The notes below the pieces were generated by a model, which made no database searches, was not told the origin of the DNA, and saw nothing but the letters and a program-made list of their open reading frames with translations. A stretch of 64,000 nt of DNA from Ehrlichia sp028752135 (lineage in GTDB: Bacteria > Pseudomonadota > Alphaproteobacteria > Rickettsiales > Anaplasmataceae), in the NCBI GenBank assembly GCA_028752135.1, contig CP082782.1, forward strand, positions 1,178,001-1,242,000. Reading direction: 5' to 3'. Shown piece after piece: positions 31,114 to 41,932 of this stretch; the first letter of the stretch is position 1, and each line of letters starts with the position of its first letter. A program made the position numbers and the translations under genes.

Positions 31114-31244
31114 GTCTTCTCCTTAATCAAACCAACTACGCCATTATATAAAATATTACATTATAATCAAGTTAATTATTTATATGATGAAATGTTTTTA
31201 TTATTCATAATATAACAAACAGAAAATAACTCTTATTTACTATA

Positions 31245-31868
31245 TTAACTTTTTTTCTCAACTCTTTCTCGACCTTGTTTAGATTCTTTCTTCTTAACTT
31301 TATCCTTATCAGCTTGATGCTTTTTTTCAAGCATATCATGAACAACAGATTCCACTTCCTTTATTTTTTCATGAGTAGATTCTGGTATTACTTCGTCTAT
31401 GTAAGTATTAAACACATAAAATACATTATAATAATATGAGTCTAAAAACCAATCTGGTAATACATTCTCATCCTCTTTTGCTTTAGGTAATAGTGCATAA
31501 CAAGATGTTTCTATAATAAAAAATAAAAAATAACAAAAAACCACTCCTTTCATGAATCCTATCAATAATCCACCAAATCTATCAATAACACTACACCTTG
31601 CTGAAGATAAGAGATGCATAACCCATCCATTGATAATAATGATGACAACAGTAATCAATATGAAAACAGTAATTGTAGATAAAATCCCTGCTATAACCTC
31701 AGAAGTAACGTATTGATTATATAAATTAGAAAAGTAATCATGATACTGCATAGTCAATAATATCGATACACAAATACCACACAATCCGAATACTTCCTTT
31801 ATAAAACCTCTAAAAACACCAATAATAACTGATAACAATATAACCCCAATTACTGCTATATCTAGCAT
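31245..31868 (-). CDS. cvpA: CvpA family membrane protein
   Basis: Inner-membrane protein of 207 residues, named after colicin V production, with a role in envelope integrity that is poorly defined. Four membrane segments are visible; GVFRGFIKEVFGL after the first and DRFGGLLIGFMKGVVF before the last are CvpA-family patterns. The C-terminal 50 residues are highly charged (Lys/Glu coiled region). Its start lies 11 bases after the TRAP permease stop, so the two are co-transcribed. Confidence 0.9.
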   Translation of the reverse strand: MLDIAVIGVILLSVIIGVFRGFIKEVFGLCGICVSILLTMQYHDYFSNLYNQYVTSEVIAGILSTITVFILITVVIIIINGWVMHLLSSARCSVIDRFGGLLIGFMKGVVFCYFLFFIIETSCYALLPKAKEDENVLPDWFLDSYYYNVFYVFNTYIDEVIPESTHEKIKEVESVVHDMLEKKHQADKDKVKKKESKQGRERVEKKS

Positions 31869-31879
31869 AATTTCTATTC

Positions 31880-34540
31880 CTATTTTATAGAATCACTTTT
31901 TCTAACCTGTAAAAAGATAACTATCAATAACAATATAATAGCTACCAAATATACATAAACTATATAATAATACTTCTTTAAGGATAATGCTAATCCTACA
32001 ATACAGTCAGTATCATCCATATCAGATGGCTCTATATAACTCCAACTTGCTATATCCTTAACTCCTAAACGATTATTAGATATGTCACTATTATCAACAG
32101 TAAGTCCTATATTTTGACTCAATAAATCAAGCAAAGTACCTTTGAATTCAAGATCTTGCATTTTATCTTTTAATGGAATGACTATTTCCTTCTTTATACC
32201 ATCAGTATTATATTTACTTACTACAGTAAGTTTCATGAAACTATCTTTAGGGATAACCAATTCATTGCTTAATTCAGATAATGGGATAATGTCATAAGGA
32301 GATACAAACAACTTAGCTATATAATTAGGCATAATCAATATTATTCCTACCCCTAAAAGCATAATAGATTCATATAACTTATTCTTTCTAATAAAATATC
32401 CTTGCATCGCTGCTGAAATACTTAATATTCCTACTAAAGAAACAAAAATTATAAATACATTATCCCATATATTTGTAACATCGTATAAAATAAGTTCACT
32501 ATTAAATATAAACAAGAAAGGAACAATCATAGTCCTAACATTATATAAAAATGACTGCACCCCAGTTTTAAATGCATTACCCTTTGCAATAGCAGCAGCA
32601 GCATAAGAAGCTATACCTACAGGAGGAGTTACATCCGCCATAATTCCAAAATAAAAAACAAATAAATGAATGGCTATTGGAGGAACATACATACCGCTTT
32701 TATGTATGACAGAAGTTAAAATTGGAGCCATGAGCGTAGAAACTATAATATAACATCCTGTTGCAGGCATTCCCATACCCAACACTATACATATTATAGC
32801 CGTAACTAATAATGTAAAAAACAAACTACCATGAGCTATAGAATCCAATAATCCACTAATTGACAAACCAAATCCAGTTAATGATACGGCACCTACTATA
32901 ATTCCTGCTGCACCAGTAGCAACTGCAATAGCAATCATATTCTTAGATGCTATTACCATAGCTTCATATACTTGCTTCACACTTCCACAAAAAGCAGGAA
33001 ACAATCCTGATATTTTTTTACTAAATAAAGTATATACCGTATCCCTAGTAAGTAACATAAATATTAAAAATAAATTTGTCCAAAAACAAGATAATGCAGA
33101 AGATAACTTCTCAACAATTAAACACCACACTAAAATAGAAATTGGAATAAAATAATGTATACCACACTTAAAAGTTTCTAATAATTTAGGACACTTTTCT
33201 TCATCATAATCTCCACTCCTGTTACTTTCACTCTTAAATTGATAAAATAATATTCCAACATACAGACTAATCAAAAGTAAAGATACAGCATATTTACTTT
33301 TCTCTAAAAATATAGATTTAATTCCAGGAATATAAAACCCATATACAGTAATACCTTCTATCAGAACATAAGTAAAACATGAAAGAATAATTAAACAAGT
33401 AACACATATACAGAATCTTAAAAGACTTAAATAAATTGACCTTGCTTTAGTTAAATCAATAATAGGGCGCATATCTAATTTACAAGCTTCCAAGTGTACA
33501 ATATAAAGCAAAGTAATGTATACCATAACCGCAGGAACAAAAGCATACTTTACAATAGTAGCATAAGGAATAGACAAGAATTCAGACATTAAGAATGCTG
33601 CTGCACCCATCACTGGAGGCATAATTTGGCCATTTACACCAGCTGAAACTTCTATAGCAGCTGCTTTTTCAGCACTCAATCCCATTTTTTTCATCAAAGG
33701 AATAGTAAAAGAACCTATCGTAATAGTGTTGGCAACTGAAGAACCAGACATCATACCCATAAAACCAGAGGCAATAACTGCAGCCTTAGCTGGACCACCA
33801 ACAAATCTACCAAGTAAGGCAAATGAAAGCTTAATAAAAAAATTACCAGCCCCTGCTTTATCTAAAAAAGCACCAAATAATACATATAAAAATACAAAAT
33901 TAGATGATACAGCAAGCGCTATACCAAATACTCCCTCAGAAGATAACCATTCATGAGATGCTATAGCAGAAAAATTATGTCCTTTATGAGCAATAATATC
34001 TGGCACATGTTTTCCCAAAAAAGCATACAGTAAAAACATTAACGCAATAAGCGCTATAGGTGCACCTATAGCACGCCTTGCACCTTCTAATAAAAATAAA
34101 AATCCAGTAAATGCCACAATTAAATCAATATTATTAGGCATTGCTATCCTAAAGGATAATTCTTCATAAAACACCACAATATACAAAACTGATACACATG
34201 ATAATATTGCAGAAATCCAATCTAATGTTTTAAATTTTAGATTGGAAGTTTTAGATATTGGTAAAAATAAAAATAACAAAGAAAATGCAAATGCTAAATG
34301 TATAGCTCTAGACTTAATATCAGGCAACATGGCCCATTCCAACCCATGACCAACCAACCAAAAAGGTAAAGGAGACGCTATGAACAATTGAAAACATGCC
34401 CATAAAAAGGCTATAAAACTTATTGCATATTCTGTTATGTTATTTCCTACACCAATTGACCTTGAGGAAGCTAATTCTCTATCTATCAAGTTTTGTATAT
34501 GTTCTGCTTCCTTTTTCATTATATAACTAATCCCTTTCAT
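31880..34540 (-). CDS. TRAP transporter permease, 4TM/12TM fusion
   Basis: Fused DctQ-DctM membrane subunit of a tripartite ATP-independent periplasmic transporter, which imports a carboxylate-type solute with a periplasmic binding protein (not in the window). The 886 residues are mostly hydrophobic helices. The DctM core shows SGFMGMMSGSSVANTITIGSFTIPLMKKMG (about 260-288), VSAGVNGQIMPPVMGAAAFLM (about 297-317), GMGMPATGCYI and VTPPVGIASYAAAAIAKG. The C-terminal 150 residues form a periplasmic insert and a last helix. The substrate is unknown; host-derived glutamate or other organic acids are plausible carbon sources for Ehrlichia. cvpA follows in the same transcript. Confidence 0.93.
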   Translation of the reverse strand: MKGISYIMKKEAEHIQNLIDRELASSRSIGVGNNITEYAISFIAFLWACFQLFIASPLPFWLVGHGLEWAMLPDIKSRAIHLAFAFSLLFLFLPISKTSNLKFKTLDWISAILSCVSVLYIVVFYEELSFRIAMPNNIDLIVAFTGFLFLLEGARRAIGAPIALIALMFLLYAFLGKHVPDIIAHKGHNFSAIASHEWLSSEGVFGIALAVSSNFVFLYVLFGAFLDKAGAGNFFIKLSFALLGRFVGGPAKAAVIASGFMGMMSGSSVANTITIGSFTIPLMKKMGLSAEKAAAIEVSAGVNGQIMPPVMGAAAFLMSEFLSIPYATIVKYAFVPAVMVYITLLYIVHLEACKLDMRPIIDLTKARSIYLSLLRFCICVTCLIILSCFTYVLIEGITVYGFYIPGIKSIFLEKSKYAVSLLLISLYVGILFYQFKSESNRSGDYDEEKCPKLLETFKCGIHYFIPISILVWCLIVEKLSSALSCFWTNLFLIFMLLTRDTVYTLFSKKISGLFPAFCGSVKQVYEAMVIASKNMIAIAVATGAAGIIVGAVSLTGFGLSISGLLDSIAHGSLFFTLLVTAIICIVLGMGMPATGCYIIVSTLMAPILTSVIHKSGMYVPPIAIHLFVFYFGIMADVTPPVGIASYAAAAIAKGNAFKTGVQSFLYNVRTMIVPFLFIFNSELILYDVTNIWDNVFIIFVSLVGILSISAAMQGYFIRKNKLYESIMLLGVGIILIMPNYIAKLFVSPYDIIPLSELSNELVIPKDSFMKLTVVSKYNTDGIKKEIVIPLKDKMQDLEFKGTLLDLLSQNIGLTVDNSDISNNRLGVKDIASWSYIEPSDMDDTDCIVGLALSLKKYYYIVYVYLVAIILLLIVIFLQVRKSDSIK

Positions 34541-35004
34541 AACACTTTATCAGTTAATAACATTACATACTTTTCACGTCAATAAAATATGACCTCTGTA
34601 AGTAGTACCCGTAATTCCCTAAAATATATTTAACAAACAAAAATGTATAAATATTTTATTAATACAATATATGATAATAATTAAATAATGAAATGATTTT
34701 GTTAAATTTCAAATATTTTTACAAATTCATAATTCACTATATAAACATACACTATGTTATGTACTATAGCATACAAGACCAAAACTACAATTTACTTTTT
34801 TTTTATAGATACATATAAGATAAATCTAAGAACATAATTTAATATATTTTACTTAATTGTTTTATGAAAAATCCAATTTTTCCTATACAATATAACACAA
34901 CACAAAAAACCATATTTCTAAGAACAGTAAAACTTGCAGTAGCTAATATGCTTTTCATATGTTAAAATCAAGTTTATAAGATAGCAAAATTGTCATTTAC
35001 AAAT
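34541..35004. other. intergenic between divergent TRAP and radA
   Basis: About 460 bases that must hold promoters for both directions. No specific site can be defended. Confidence 0.5.
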
Positions 35005-36357
35005 ATGTCTACAAAAGTCATTTATATTTGTCAAGTGTGTGGCAATCAAACACACAGGTGGACTGGTAAATGCAATGCCTGCGGAAGTTGGGATAGCATA
35101 ACAGGTGAAACAGCTACAGATCAACTGATAAACATACTACATCCTTCTGAAGCAAATTTAAGTTCACTATCCGATAGAGATGTAGTAATTCCACCACGAT
35201 TCATTACAAATATAAACGAATTAGACAGAGTATTTGGAGGTGGTATAGTACTAGGTAGTAGCACTCTTATTGGAGGAGAACCTGGTGTAGGAAAGTCAAC
35301 ATTACTACTACAATTAACATCAATTTTAGATAAAAACTCTTTTACATGTCTTTATGTATCAGGAGAAGAGTCGATAGATCAAATTAGAATTAGGGCAGAT
35401 CGACTACAAATCACTCAATCCAACATCCAATTATTATCAACTTCATCATTATCAGATATAATCCATTCCTTAAAAAAAAATAAGGATTTTAAGTGTCTTG
35501 TAGTTGATTCAATACAAACTATATATGACAATAAGATATCATCATCACCTGGTACTGTAGTACAAATACGTATGTGTACTCATGAGCTAATAACTTTTAC
35601 AAAGCGACACAACATAATATTATTTATACTAGGGCAGATAACAAAAGATGGTCAAATAGCTGGGCCAAAAACTTTAGAGCATATGGTAGATACAGTGTTA
35701 TACTTTGAAGGAGAGAATAACAGCCAATTACGTATTCTACGTACAGTAAAAAATAGATTTGGACCTACAAATGAAATAGGTGTATTCGAAATGTCCGATA
35801 AAGGGTTAATACCAGTAAAAAATCCATCTTCACTTTTTTTAGTTAAGTCACAAAATAACAATATAATTGGTAGTGCAGTATTTGCAGGTATAGAAGGATC
35901 AAGACCTATATTAATGGAAATACAATCATTAATTGCAAATACAAACATGGTAACTCCAAGAAGAGCTGTAGTCGGCTGGGATGTCAATAGATTGGCCATG
36001 ATAATTGCTGTATTAACCGCAAAATGCAATATATTTCTAGGAGATAAAGAAGTATACCTTAACATTGCTGGAGGATTAAAAATATGTGAACCAGCAGCAG
36101 ATTTAGCAATTGCAGCATCCTTAATTTCAAGTTTTATTAATATAGCTATTCCATCATCAACAATAATATTAGGAGAAATAGCTTTATCAGGAGAAGTAAG
36201 AAATATATCAAATATCGATTCACGCTTAAAGGAAGCTCATAAACTAGGCTTTACAAAAGCTATCATTCCACTCAATAATAAACACATCTTTTCTGACATC
36301 AATATCATAGAAATAGGTCATATAAAAATGTTAAAAAAATATCTCATCGAACTATGA
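35005..36357 (+). CDS. radA: DNA repair protein RadA (Sms)
   Basis: RecA-like ATPase that promotes branch migration in recombination. From ATG 35005 the protein has 450 residues. It shows an N-terminal zinc finger C9-x2-C12...C23-x2-C26, Walker A GGEPGVGKST (about 90-99), Walker B CLVVDSIQ, the RadA-specific KNRFG motif (about 250), and a C-terminal Lon-like domain with LNIAGGLKICEPAADLA and GEIALSGEVR. I prefer 35005 over the TTG at 34990, which adds five residues before the zinc finger. The stop overlaps the ccmG start by four bases (ATGA). Confidence 0.96.
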   Translation: MSTKVIYICQVCGNQTHRWTGKCNACGSWDSITGETATDQLINILHPSEANLSSLSDRDVVIPPRFITNINELDRVFGGGIVLGSSTLIGGEPGVGKSTLLLQLTSILDKNSFTCLYVSGEESIDQIRIRADRLQITQSNIQLLSTSSLSDIIHSLKKNKDFKCLVVDSIQTIYDNKISSSPGTVVQIRMCTHELITFTKRHNIILFILGQITKDGQIAGPKTLEHMVDTVLYFEGENNSQLRILRTVKNRFGPTNEIGVFEMSDKGLIPVKNPSSLFLVKSQNNNIIGSAVFAGIEGSRPILMEIQSLIANTNMVTPRRAVVGWDVNRLAMIIAVLTAKCNIFLGDKEVYLNIAGGLKICEPAADLAIAASLISSFINIAIPSSTIILGEIALSGEVRNISNIDSRLKEAHKLGFTKAIIPLNNKHIFSDINIIEIGHIKMLKKYLIEL

Positions 36358-36857
36358 AAATAATCGGTACAGCTTTATTAGTATGTTTTTTAATATTTGT
36401 TACAATATTTGCTAAAGTATTATCGAACAAAAATACTAGTACAGATCCTTCAATTAGAATAGTACTACCTATACTCTACACAGAAAATCAAATATTCGAT
36501 ACAGATGATTTAATTGGGCATCCATATATAATAAATGTATTTGCTTCTTGGTGTACAACATGTCAGGAAGAACATAATTTATGGTTAGAAATATCTAAAA
36601 AAAAGATCATCGACATATATGGGATAAACTATCTTGATACAGAACACAAAGTACAACAATGGCTTAAAGTGCACGGGAATCCATATACTCAAATAGCAAA
36701 AGATTACTCTGGTAAGGTTGCTAATATACTAGGAGTTACAGGAGTACCAGAAACTTTTGTATTCAACAAAAACGGTAAAATAATATTACACATACATGGC
36801 AATATATCTAAAGATATATGGGAAAACCAAATATTACAATTAGTACAAAATCTATAA
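36354..36857 (+). CDS. ccmG: thioredoxin-like protein CcmG/DsbE (cytochrome c maturation)
   Basis: Periplasmic membrane-anchored thioredoxin that reduces apocytochrome c or its partner CcmH. The 167 residues have an N-terminal anchor (about 1-22), the active site W66-C-T-T-C70, and the cis-Pro loop GVPETFVF (about 131-138) typical of this family. CcmG proteins often carry a Pro or Glu inside the CxxC; the Thr-Thr here may shift its redox potential. It overlaps radA by four bases. Confidence 0.9.
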   Translation: MKIIGTALLVCFLIFVTIFAKVLSNKNTSTDPSIRIVLPILYTENQIFDTDDLIGHPYIINVFASWCTTCQEEHNLWLEISKKKIIDIYGINYLDTEHKVQQWLKVHGNPYTQIAKDYSGKVANILGVTGVPETFVFNKNGKIILHIHGNISKDIWENQILQLVQNL

Positions 36858-37335
36858 ACACTTTACATATAAAAAATAAAAACACTTCTCTACAAATCTG
36901 CTGATTACTCACCGATAATAACTTCTCGTGTAATAGAATTATAAGCACGTTTGTACTTAATTTTTTATTTATATCTCAAAATTTACCAGCATAGTCAAAA
37001 AGAATAAGATATGATTGGGATGGTCCTTCTAGAACACTTTTACATGCAATTAAATATGTATCAGCAATGATCTATATTCACATAACAATTAACTATATAA
37101 CTGAGCACTAAATCAAAAATTACAAAACATTGTCACACAATCATACATTATACAGTTTCAATAATCAAAACACCGCAATATAATGTTCTTTCAAAAAATA
37201 ACTTTAACCACTCATCTAAACACTAAAACAACAATTATAAAATAAAGACATAGACATTCCCATGCATCTTAACTATTTACCTACATATAAAACATGTTAT
37301 AATAACTTTATATCAATCTATGGCTTATTTAAATA
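36858..37335. other. intergenic
   Basis: About 480 bases between ccmG and the bolA-grx gene. Apart from the candidate promoter near its end, nothing was recognised. Confidence 0.5.
37276..37303 (+). promoter_or_regulatory. candidate sigma70-type promoter of bolA-grx
   Basis: TTTACC (37276-37281) and a perfect TATAAT (37298-37303) with a 16-base spacer, ending 32 bases before the start ATG. AT-rich DNA makes chance matches common. Confidence 0.35.
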
Positions 37336-37896
37336 ATGACTGTGACACAACACCAGTTAGAATTATTAGTAAAAAATGCATTCCCAGATGCTGAGATAAC
37401 TATTACTAGCTTAGTAGATGACAATAATCACTATTCTATCAAAGTAATCTCAAATCAATTTCAGGGTAAGTCAAAATTAGAACAACATCGAATGATATAC
37501 AAAGTATTAGATGGATTAAACATACATGCAATACAAATACAGACAGGATGTAAAGATACTATGACAAATGATATAATGGATAAGATAAAACACGACATAG
37601 AAAATAACGATGTAGTGTTATACATGAAAGGCGATGCTAATATTCCGCAATGTGGATTTTCTAGTACAGTAGTTAATATTCTGAAAAAAATGAATGTTAA
37701 TTTCAAGAGTATTAATGTACTAGAAAATTTAGAACTACGCGAAGCAATCAAAGAATTTACAAATTGGCCAACTATTCCACAACTATACATTAAAGGTGAG
37801 TTTATTGGTGGATGTGACATAGTAAAAGAAATGTATCATAGCGGAGAATTACAAGAACTTCTTATTAAGAACAACCTTATGACTATAACTCAATAG
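37336..37896 (+). CDS. BolA-monothiol glutaredoxin (Grx4/GrxD) fusion
   Basis: One polypeptide of 186 residues made of two domains that usually come from separate genes and bind a [2Fe-2S] cluster together. Residues 1-74 are a BolA domain (cluster-ligand type His in EQHRMIY, H51). Residues 76-186 are a CGFS glutaredoxin: MTNDIMDKI opening, NDVVLYMKG, active Cys106 in CGFS, cis-Pro in WPTIPQLYI, and GGCDI. It should act in Fe-S cluster storage or transfer. At the joint (Met76) the DNA reads ATGA, the same stop/start overlap that coupled genes in this window use, suggesting an ancestral gene pair fused by a small indel. No homopolymer lies at the joint. ligA follows after 27 bases. Confidence 0.9.
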   Translation: MTVTQHQLELLVKNAFPDAEITITSLVDDNNHYSIKVISNQFQGKSKLEQHRMIYKVLDGLNIHAIQIQTGCKDTMTNDIMDKIKHDIENNDVVLYMKGDANIPQCGFSSTVVNILKKMNVNFKSINVLENLELREAIKEFTNWPTIPQLYIKGEFIGGCDIVKEMYHSGELQELLIKNNLMTITQ

Positions 37897-37923
37897 TACA
37901 CAATATTTTTTATTTAAGCTATC

Positions 37924-39948
37924 ATGGTTAATCAAGAAGAAGCTAAACTAGAATTAGATAAGCTAAATGAGAAAATAAAGTATCATGATGTTCTGTACCA
38001 TGTACATGATAATCCAGAAATAAGTGATGCAGAATATGATGAGTTATGTAATAAAAGAAATGCAATAATTAAAACCTTTCCACAACTTGAGTCAATTATT
38101 GATTATCAAAATAACGTAGGGTCACCTCCAGATGTAAAGTTCCCTAAAGTTAAGCACGAACAAAAAATGCTTTCTTTAGATAACGCTTTTAACCAACAAG
38201 ATATAGAAAAATTTTTAATTAGAACCAAAAAGCTCTTAGACATGAAAGATGATGAATCAATATGCATGTCCTGTGAATTAAAAATCGACGGTTTATCATT
38301 TTCTGTCATATATAGGAAAGGTGAACTTTTTCAAGCATCTACAAGAGGTAATGGCGATTTTGGTGAAAATATAACAAACAATATCAAAACTCTCAAAAAC
38401 TTACCTAATACCATCCAAAATGCACCAGATATTTTAGAAGTAAGAGGTGAAATATATATAGATCGCAGTGATTTTATACAACTTAATAACGAAGGAAATA
38501 ATTTTGCTAACCCACGTAATGCTGCAGCCGGATCTATAAGACAACTAGATCCCAATATCACTGCTCAACGCAAGCTAAAATATTTTATGTACACAATAAT
38601 AAATAGTCACTGTCTAACACAAGAAGATTCACTGAAAAAATTAAAAAATTGGGGATTTTGTGTTAATGAGTATACTATTACTACAAATAGTATCGAAGAG
38701 GCTTTTAATTTTTATAATCAGATTTACGACAAAAGAAGTAACATAAGTTATGACATTGACGGCATTATATACAAAGTCAACGATATAAAATTACAACATA
38801 TCCTTGGAACAACAAGTAAATCTCCTAGATGGGCTATAGCATATAAATTTCCTTCTATAGAAGGCAAAACACAACTAAACAAAATTTCCATACAGATCGG
38901 AAGAACTGGAGTATTAACTCCTATTGCAGAACTTTCCCCCATCAATATTGGTGGAGTGATTGTTACAAGAGCTAGCTTACATAACAAAAGTGAAATAGAA
39001 CGTAAAGATATACGTGAAGGTGACTACGTCATTGTCAAAAGAGCAGGAGATGTTATACCTCAAGTAGTTGATGTAGACAAAAATTTAAGGACTAAAGAAT
39101 CAAGAGAATTTACTTTTCCAACAACATGCCCATCATGTGGAAGTAGTTTATATCAAGAAAAACATGAGATATCAATATATTGCACTGGAGAATTATTCTG
39201 TAAAGATCAGATTCTAGAAAAAATAAAGCATTTTATTTCAAAAGATGCTTTTAATATTATTGGGTTTGGAAAAAAACAACTTCTATTTTTCTATGAACAG
39301 GGATTAATAACAAATATTGTCGATATATTTAGGTTAGAAGAAAAAATAAACAACAATAATTTACAATTAGAATTGTTACCTGGATGGGGTGAAAAATCGA
39401 TTAGCAATTTACTCTCCGCAATAAATGATAGCAAAGTAATTAGTTTAGAAAATTTCATATTTGCTTTAGGTATAAGATTTGTAGGAAAGTACATAGCAAA
39501 AATATTAGCGCAACACTTTCTATCGTATAAAAAATGGTATGATGAAATGTTAAAGTTAGCTAAAGATGAAAACTATACACTTAACATACAACAAATAGGG
39601 TCAAAAACTCTCAACTCCTTAAAAATATTCTTTACTGAGCAACATAATTTAAACATGATGAATAGTTTAGTAACATATCTAACAATAACAGACATAAAAT
39701 CTGAACATCATTCATCATTGATTCATGGCAAAACTATAGTTTTTACTGGTGAACTATCAAGTATGTCAAGATCTGAAGCAAAGATAAAATCAGAAGCTGC
39801 AGGAGCAAAAGTTTCTTCATCACTATCAAAAAACACAGACTTCCTAATTATAGGAAATAATCCAGGATCAAAATATAAGAAAGCACAACTGCTTAAAATA
39901 CAAATTCTGACAGAGGACTTATGGTTACAATACATTCAACCCACCTAA
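37924..39948 (+). CDS. ligA: NAD-dependent DNA ligase
   Basis: Seals nicks in replication and repair. The 674 residues have the full LigA layout: Ia domain with YDELCNKR, adenylation domain with active Lys120 in CELKIDG, SLDNAF (NAD contact), OB-fold (about 320-395), Cys4 zinc site (CPSCG...C...C, about 401-427), helix-hairpin-helix domain (about 430-580) and C-terminal BRCT (about 595-674; GKTIVFTGELSSMSRSEAK). It lies 27 bases after bolA-grx, so a shared transcript is likely. Confidence 0.98.
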   Translation: MVNQEEAKLELDKLNEKIKYHDVLYHVHDNPEISDAEYDELCNKRNAIIKTFPQLESIIDYQNNVGSPPDVKFPKVKHEQKMLSLDNAFNQQDIEKFLIRTKKLLDMKDDESICMSCELKIDGLSFSVIYRKGELFQASTRGNGDFGENITNNIKTLKNLPNTIQNAPDILEVRGEIYIDRSDFIQLNNEGNNFANPRNAAAGSIRQLDPNITAQRKLKYFMYTIINSHCLTQEDSLKKLKNWGFCVNEYTITTNSIEEAFNFYNQIYDKRSNISYDIDGIIYKVNDIKLQHILGTTSKSPRWAIAYKFPSIEGKTQLNKISIQIGRTGVLTPIAELSPINIGGVIVTRASLHNKSEIERKDIREGDYVIVKRAGDVIPQVVDVDKNLRTKESREFTFPTTCPSCGSSLYQEKHEISIYCTGELFCKDQILEKIKHFISKDAFNIIGFGKKQLLFFYEQGLITNIVDIFRLEEKINNNNLQLELLPGWGEKSISNLLSAINDSKVISLENFIFALGIRFVGKYIAKILAQHFLSYKKWYDEMLKLAKDENYTLNIQQIGSKTLNSLKIFFTEQHNLNMMNSLVTYLTITDIKSEHHSSLIHGKTIVFTGELSSMSRSEAKIKSEAAGAKVSSSLSKNTDFLIIGNNPGSKYKKAQLLKIQILTEDLWLQYIQPT

Positions 39949-40532
39949 AAAAATCAAAGTAAATCTCTATCTACAAACTTTCATCTCAAGATATACAATT
40001 AAGAAATACACACATATTAAATAAAATTTTGCCTAAAACAATAGGCATTCTATATTTTCTTAGTACATAAAAATGTGTATTAAACTAAGTCTCCTTCATT
40101 TATATTGAACAACAAGTCAATACTTAATACGCTTTTCTTTTCCATTCAATAATTTACTTTCTAATACTATAGCAGATTTTATACGCAATAATTACTTGAA
40201 AATACATATACATAAGTCTCATGTATTTATCTTAGAAAACATACTATAGAAAAATAACATTTATTTCTCATAAACTATAAATATACAAAATCAAGCAAGT
40301 TTTATCTTTTCAAAATCTTGAAATACATGACAATAAACTAACTTTTCTGATAATCTATCGAGATAAATCCAGCTATATAGAATTACATATCACTTTACAA
40401 CAAACATTATAGTAACCAATACATAAGACTAGTACATAGCTATTATGCTTTAATCAATCTCATAGCAAAAATTAATGTATATCTACACAAGGCATCTTTA
40501 TCACTTTCACCTACATTATGCAAATCATGATT
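39949..40532. other. intergenic, convergent ligA/rnd
   Basis: About 580 bases. A small perfect hairpin (tgccta/taggca with a 6-base loop, 40030-40047) lies 82 bases past ligA, without a T run; it might stop transcription weakly. Nothing else was recognised. Confidence 0.45.
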
Positions 40533-41696
40533 CTACATCTTTGTTAGAGTAGTCACAATATCTATGTGATTATCTAAAGCTTGAGCTGATACTATAATCT
40601 TTGATTTTCCTTGCATAAATTTTTCAATTTCACACCCAAAGAATTCATATCTCCAGCCCTTCATTATACAGCTAACTTTACCATTAAGAAATTTAATTAA
40701 ACTGTTTTTAGAAGAAACCAACTTTTGAGAAATATTATTTTCACAGCATACATTATATAGCAATATAAGCAATATATTTAACACAGACTTATCATAGGTA
40801 TTAACATTTACAGAATATAACTCATCAACATTAAGAGATTGATTGTAATCAACAATATTAAAAAGATCAAACTCTTCATTATTATGGAGTAAGTACTCTT
40901 TTTTCACGTACTTACCTAAAATACTCATATCATTCTTTTTTATAAGATCCCTAGTTAAACATAATATCAGCTTGTCTTTTAATATAAAATCACGGCTAAC
41001 ATTAAAAAATTGAGCTAATTTTTCTCTCCATTCAACAATAGATCTAGCAATAATAATTTCTGCTTTCGTAATATCATATGCAGAGTCAGATATATCATAA
41101 ATATCATTATAGTTGACTTCTTGTGACAGAATGTTATCCATCTCTTCTAAAAACCATCGTAATTTACCAGCAGAAGCTAAGTTATCATACAATATATGAT
41201 AAAGTTTATATAAATATATGACATCATTAAATGCATATTCAATTTTATCAATAGATAGTGGACGTAACATCCAATTAGACCTTTTTAATGTCAACTTATC
41301 TAACGAAATTCCCAAGAATTGTTCTACCAATTTAGAATATCCAATCGCATTATCATAACAATAACAAAACATAGCAGCAATCTGAGTATCAAATATAGGA
41401 CTTGGAACTTTGGGAAACTTAGTTAATAGTGCATCTATATCCTGTTTACAATCATGAAAAACTTTTATTATACTCTCATTATAAAAAATAGACTTTAAAA
41501 TAGATAAATCTATTCCATCTGCTAAAACGTCAACAATAAATCGCCTTTCACTATATGCAATTTGTATTAAACACAATCTGGGATAATACTCGCTACAATT
41601 TCTTATAAACTCAGTATCAACTGCTATAAATTTAGGCTGCGATATAAGTAGCTCATCACATACGTGTCTTAACTCACTCGTAGTACTAATTAACAT
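40533..41696 (-). CDS. rnd: ribonuclease D
   Basis: 3'-5' exoribonuclease for tRNA 3'-end maturation. The 387 residues carry the DEDD catalytic set: D27 and E29 in AVDTEF, the second motif VFHDCKQD (about 79-86), and the third in YAFNDVIYLYKLY (about 153-165), with Tyr as in the DEDDy class. An HRDC-like helical domain follows (about 210-290). The N-terminal segment SQPKFIAVDTEFIR is typical of Rnd. Monocistronic by position. Confidence 0.93.
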   Translation of the reverse strand: MLISTTSELRHVCDELLISQPKFIAVDTEFIRNCSEYYPRLCLIQIAYSERRFIVDVLADGIDLSILKSIFYNESIIKVFHDCKQDIDALLTKFPKVPSPIFDTQIAAMFCYCYDNAIGYSKLVEQFLGISLDKLTLKRSNWMLRPLSIDKIEYAFNDVIYLYKLYHILYDNLASAGKLRWFLEEMDNILSQEVNYNDIYDISDSAYDITKAEIIIARSIVEWREKLAQFFNVSRDFILKDKLILCLTRDLIKKNDMSILGKYVKKEYLLHNNEEFDLFNIVDYNQSLNVDELYSVNVNTYDKSVLNILLILLYNVCCENNISQKLVSSKNSLIKFLNGKVSCIMKGWRYEFFGCEIEKFMQGKSKIIVSAQALDNHIDIVTTLTKM

Positions 41697-41932
41697 ACTT
41701 TTTTTTATCCTCTCTATCCAGAATAGATGGTCTATAATTTTAAGGTATATAATGCTTACTAATATTTTTTTACATACTGTAAATTTACACTAGATCACTA
41801 TTATCTTAAAAATTATCTACAAATTTTCTTGATATTTCATTTCTTCATAATCTGATAGTACTTTATTATTTATCAATTTTCTTTATAAAATAACAATAAT
41901 ACATTGCTAATTTATATAAAAATTATATTTTT

